DNA from: Acidobacteriota bacterium
GTDB taxonomy: Bacteria > Acidobacteriota > UBA6911
Length of the DNA: 34,480 nucleotides
Direction of reading: 5' to 3'
Assembly: GCA_013388445.1 (NCBI GenBank)
Contig: JACADW010000118.1
Location: 1-34,480, forward strand
Below are positions 34,111 to 34,480 of the stretch, one piece after another. Position 1 is the stretch's first letter. The number at the start of each line of letters is the position of its first letter. The notes beneath the pieces are model-generated. The model was not told the DNA's origin. It was given only the letters and a program-made list of their open reading frames with translations, and did no database searches. A program made the position numbers and the translations under genes.

Positions 34111-34480
34111 CGTAAACGGGAAGCCAACAGACGGACTCAGTCTGACTTTTTGGTATCCTTTTTCGCTTCTAACCTCAACTTCTTGAGAATTGCACAACGA
34201 TCTACGCTCGTGCGGGGACCTGACCCTGCACGAGAGCCCCCTTCGGGGGCTGGGAGCCAGGAGCCAGAATGCGACGCTGCCCGTGGTTTGGGGATCGCAC
34301 TTCAAGCGGGCCTCTCGCTTCGCTTACGCTCCGAGAGATTAATCCCGGAGTCCCAGTCATGTCTGACGGATCTTCCCTCCGCGTTTGAGTGGAAGAAGGG
34401 CTGTAATTCCTTTCTTGCTTTGTGGTTATGGAGGGATGATTGACGAACGTATTCTGCCTACTTCTCCGGCAGCGCCATAC
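34111..34480. other. Non-coding repeat-rich end of window
   Basis: No gene is supported in these 370 bases. They contain two adjacent hairpins (34207-34251), a short GGAGCCA heptamer tract (34252-34272: GGGAGCC, AGGAGCC, AGAATGC), a CTCTCG/CGAGAG inverted repeat near 34312-34337 and a short TTGACGA-type unit at 34434-34449. Confidence 0.55.
34207..34251 (+). terminator. Two tandem hairpins, terminator-like or REP-like
   Basis: CTCGTGCGGGG (34207-34217) pairs with CCCTGCACGAG (34224-34234) with one mismatch around a six-base loop. AGCCCCC (34235-34241) pairs perfectly with GGGGGCT (34245-34251) around TTC. They abut each other. Neither is followed by a T-run, so factor-independent termination is uncertain. 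Confidence 0.45.

Noticed and set aside
34150-34443. A 97-codon plus-strand frame at the window end
   Set aside because: It runs through hairpins and tandem repeats and has no coding character.

Overview
The window reads as a chromosomal segment of a high-GC Gram-negative-type bacterium, most likely an acidobacterium. That placement is an inference from gene content, not a phylogenetic result. It rests on remnants of a Pkn-type Ser/Thr kinase with a TolB-like propeller tail beside an ECF sigma remnant, a CRTAC1-like FG-GAP/ASPIC-UnbV protein, Tat-exported aldo/keto-reductase-like proteins, an FHA-GAF-SpoIIE phosphatase and several VapBC pairs. No rRNA, tRNA, CRISPR array or intact transposase was seen.

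Layout. 1-5.7 kb: the 3' end of glgC, a Gfo/Idh/MocA dehydrogenase, a minus-strand signalling phosphatase, endonuclease IV (nfo) and an intact vapBC pair. 5.7-13.5 kb is the accessory, decaying part. It holds a gene-poor stretch, a Tat aldo/keto reductase, a kinase pseudogene with several lesions, a second vapBC pair whose toxin carries a nonsense codon, fragments of a kinase propeller and an ECF sigma factor, a large membrane protein, and another gene-poor stretch. 13.5-25.6 kb is mostly housekeeping: an APC amino-acid permease, an ADP-forming acyl-CoA synthetase, uvrD, a small HD hydrolase, a photolyase, an adenosine-specific kinase and a LonB-like protease. 25.7-31.3 kb is a plus-strand run: moeA, moaC, a UGA-containing glutaredoxin, an FmdB-type zinc-ribbon gene, an FG-GAP protein, mutM and a tiny CxxCxG protein. 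31.3-34.5 kb has a Tat-signal TIM-barrel-like protein, a truncated SIS-domain pseudogene, hflX and a repeat-rich end.

The most interesting item is a 91-codon glutaredoxin-like gene at 27597-27872. Its only internal stop is a UGA exactly where the first catalytic cysteine of the CPxC motif belongs, so it is a probable selenoprotein that ordinary gene calling splits and misses. Second, two otherwise intact housekeeping genes, uvrD and the lon-like protease, are each cut by one in-frame stop (UAA, UAG) where relatives are expected to have glutamate. Both would be G-to-T changes. Third, degenerate tandem heptamers of at least three unit types sit at gene ends, and in two places they supply the stop codon of one gene and run up to the start of the next.

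Four DNA-repair genes (nfo, uvrD, phr, mutM) occur in the window but are not in one operon. Molybdenum-cofactor genes moeA and moaC are adjacent and probably co-transcribed.
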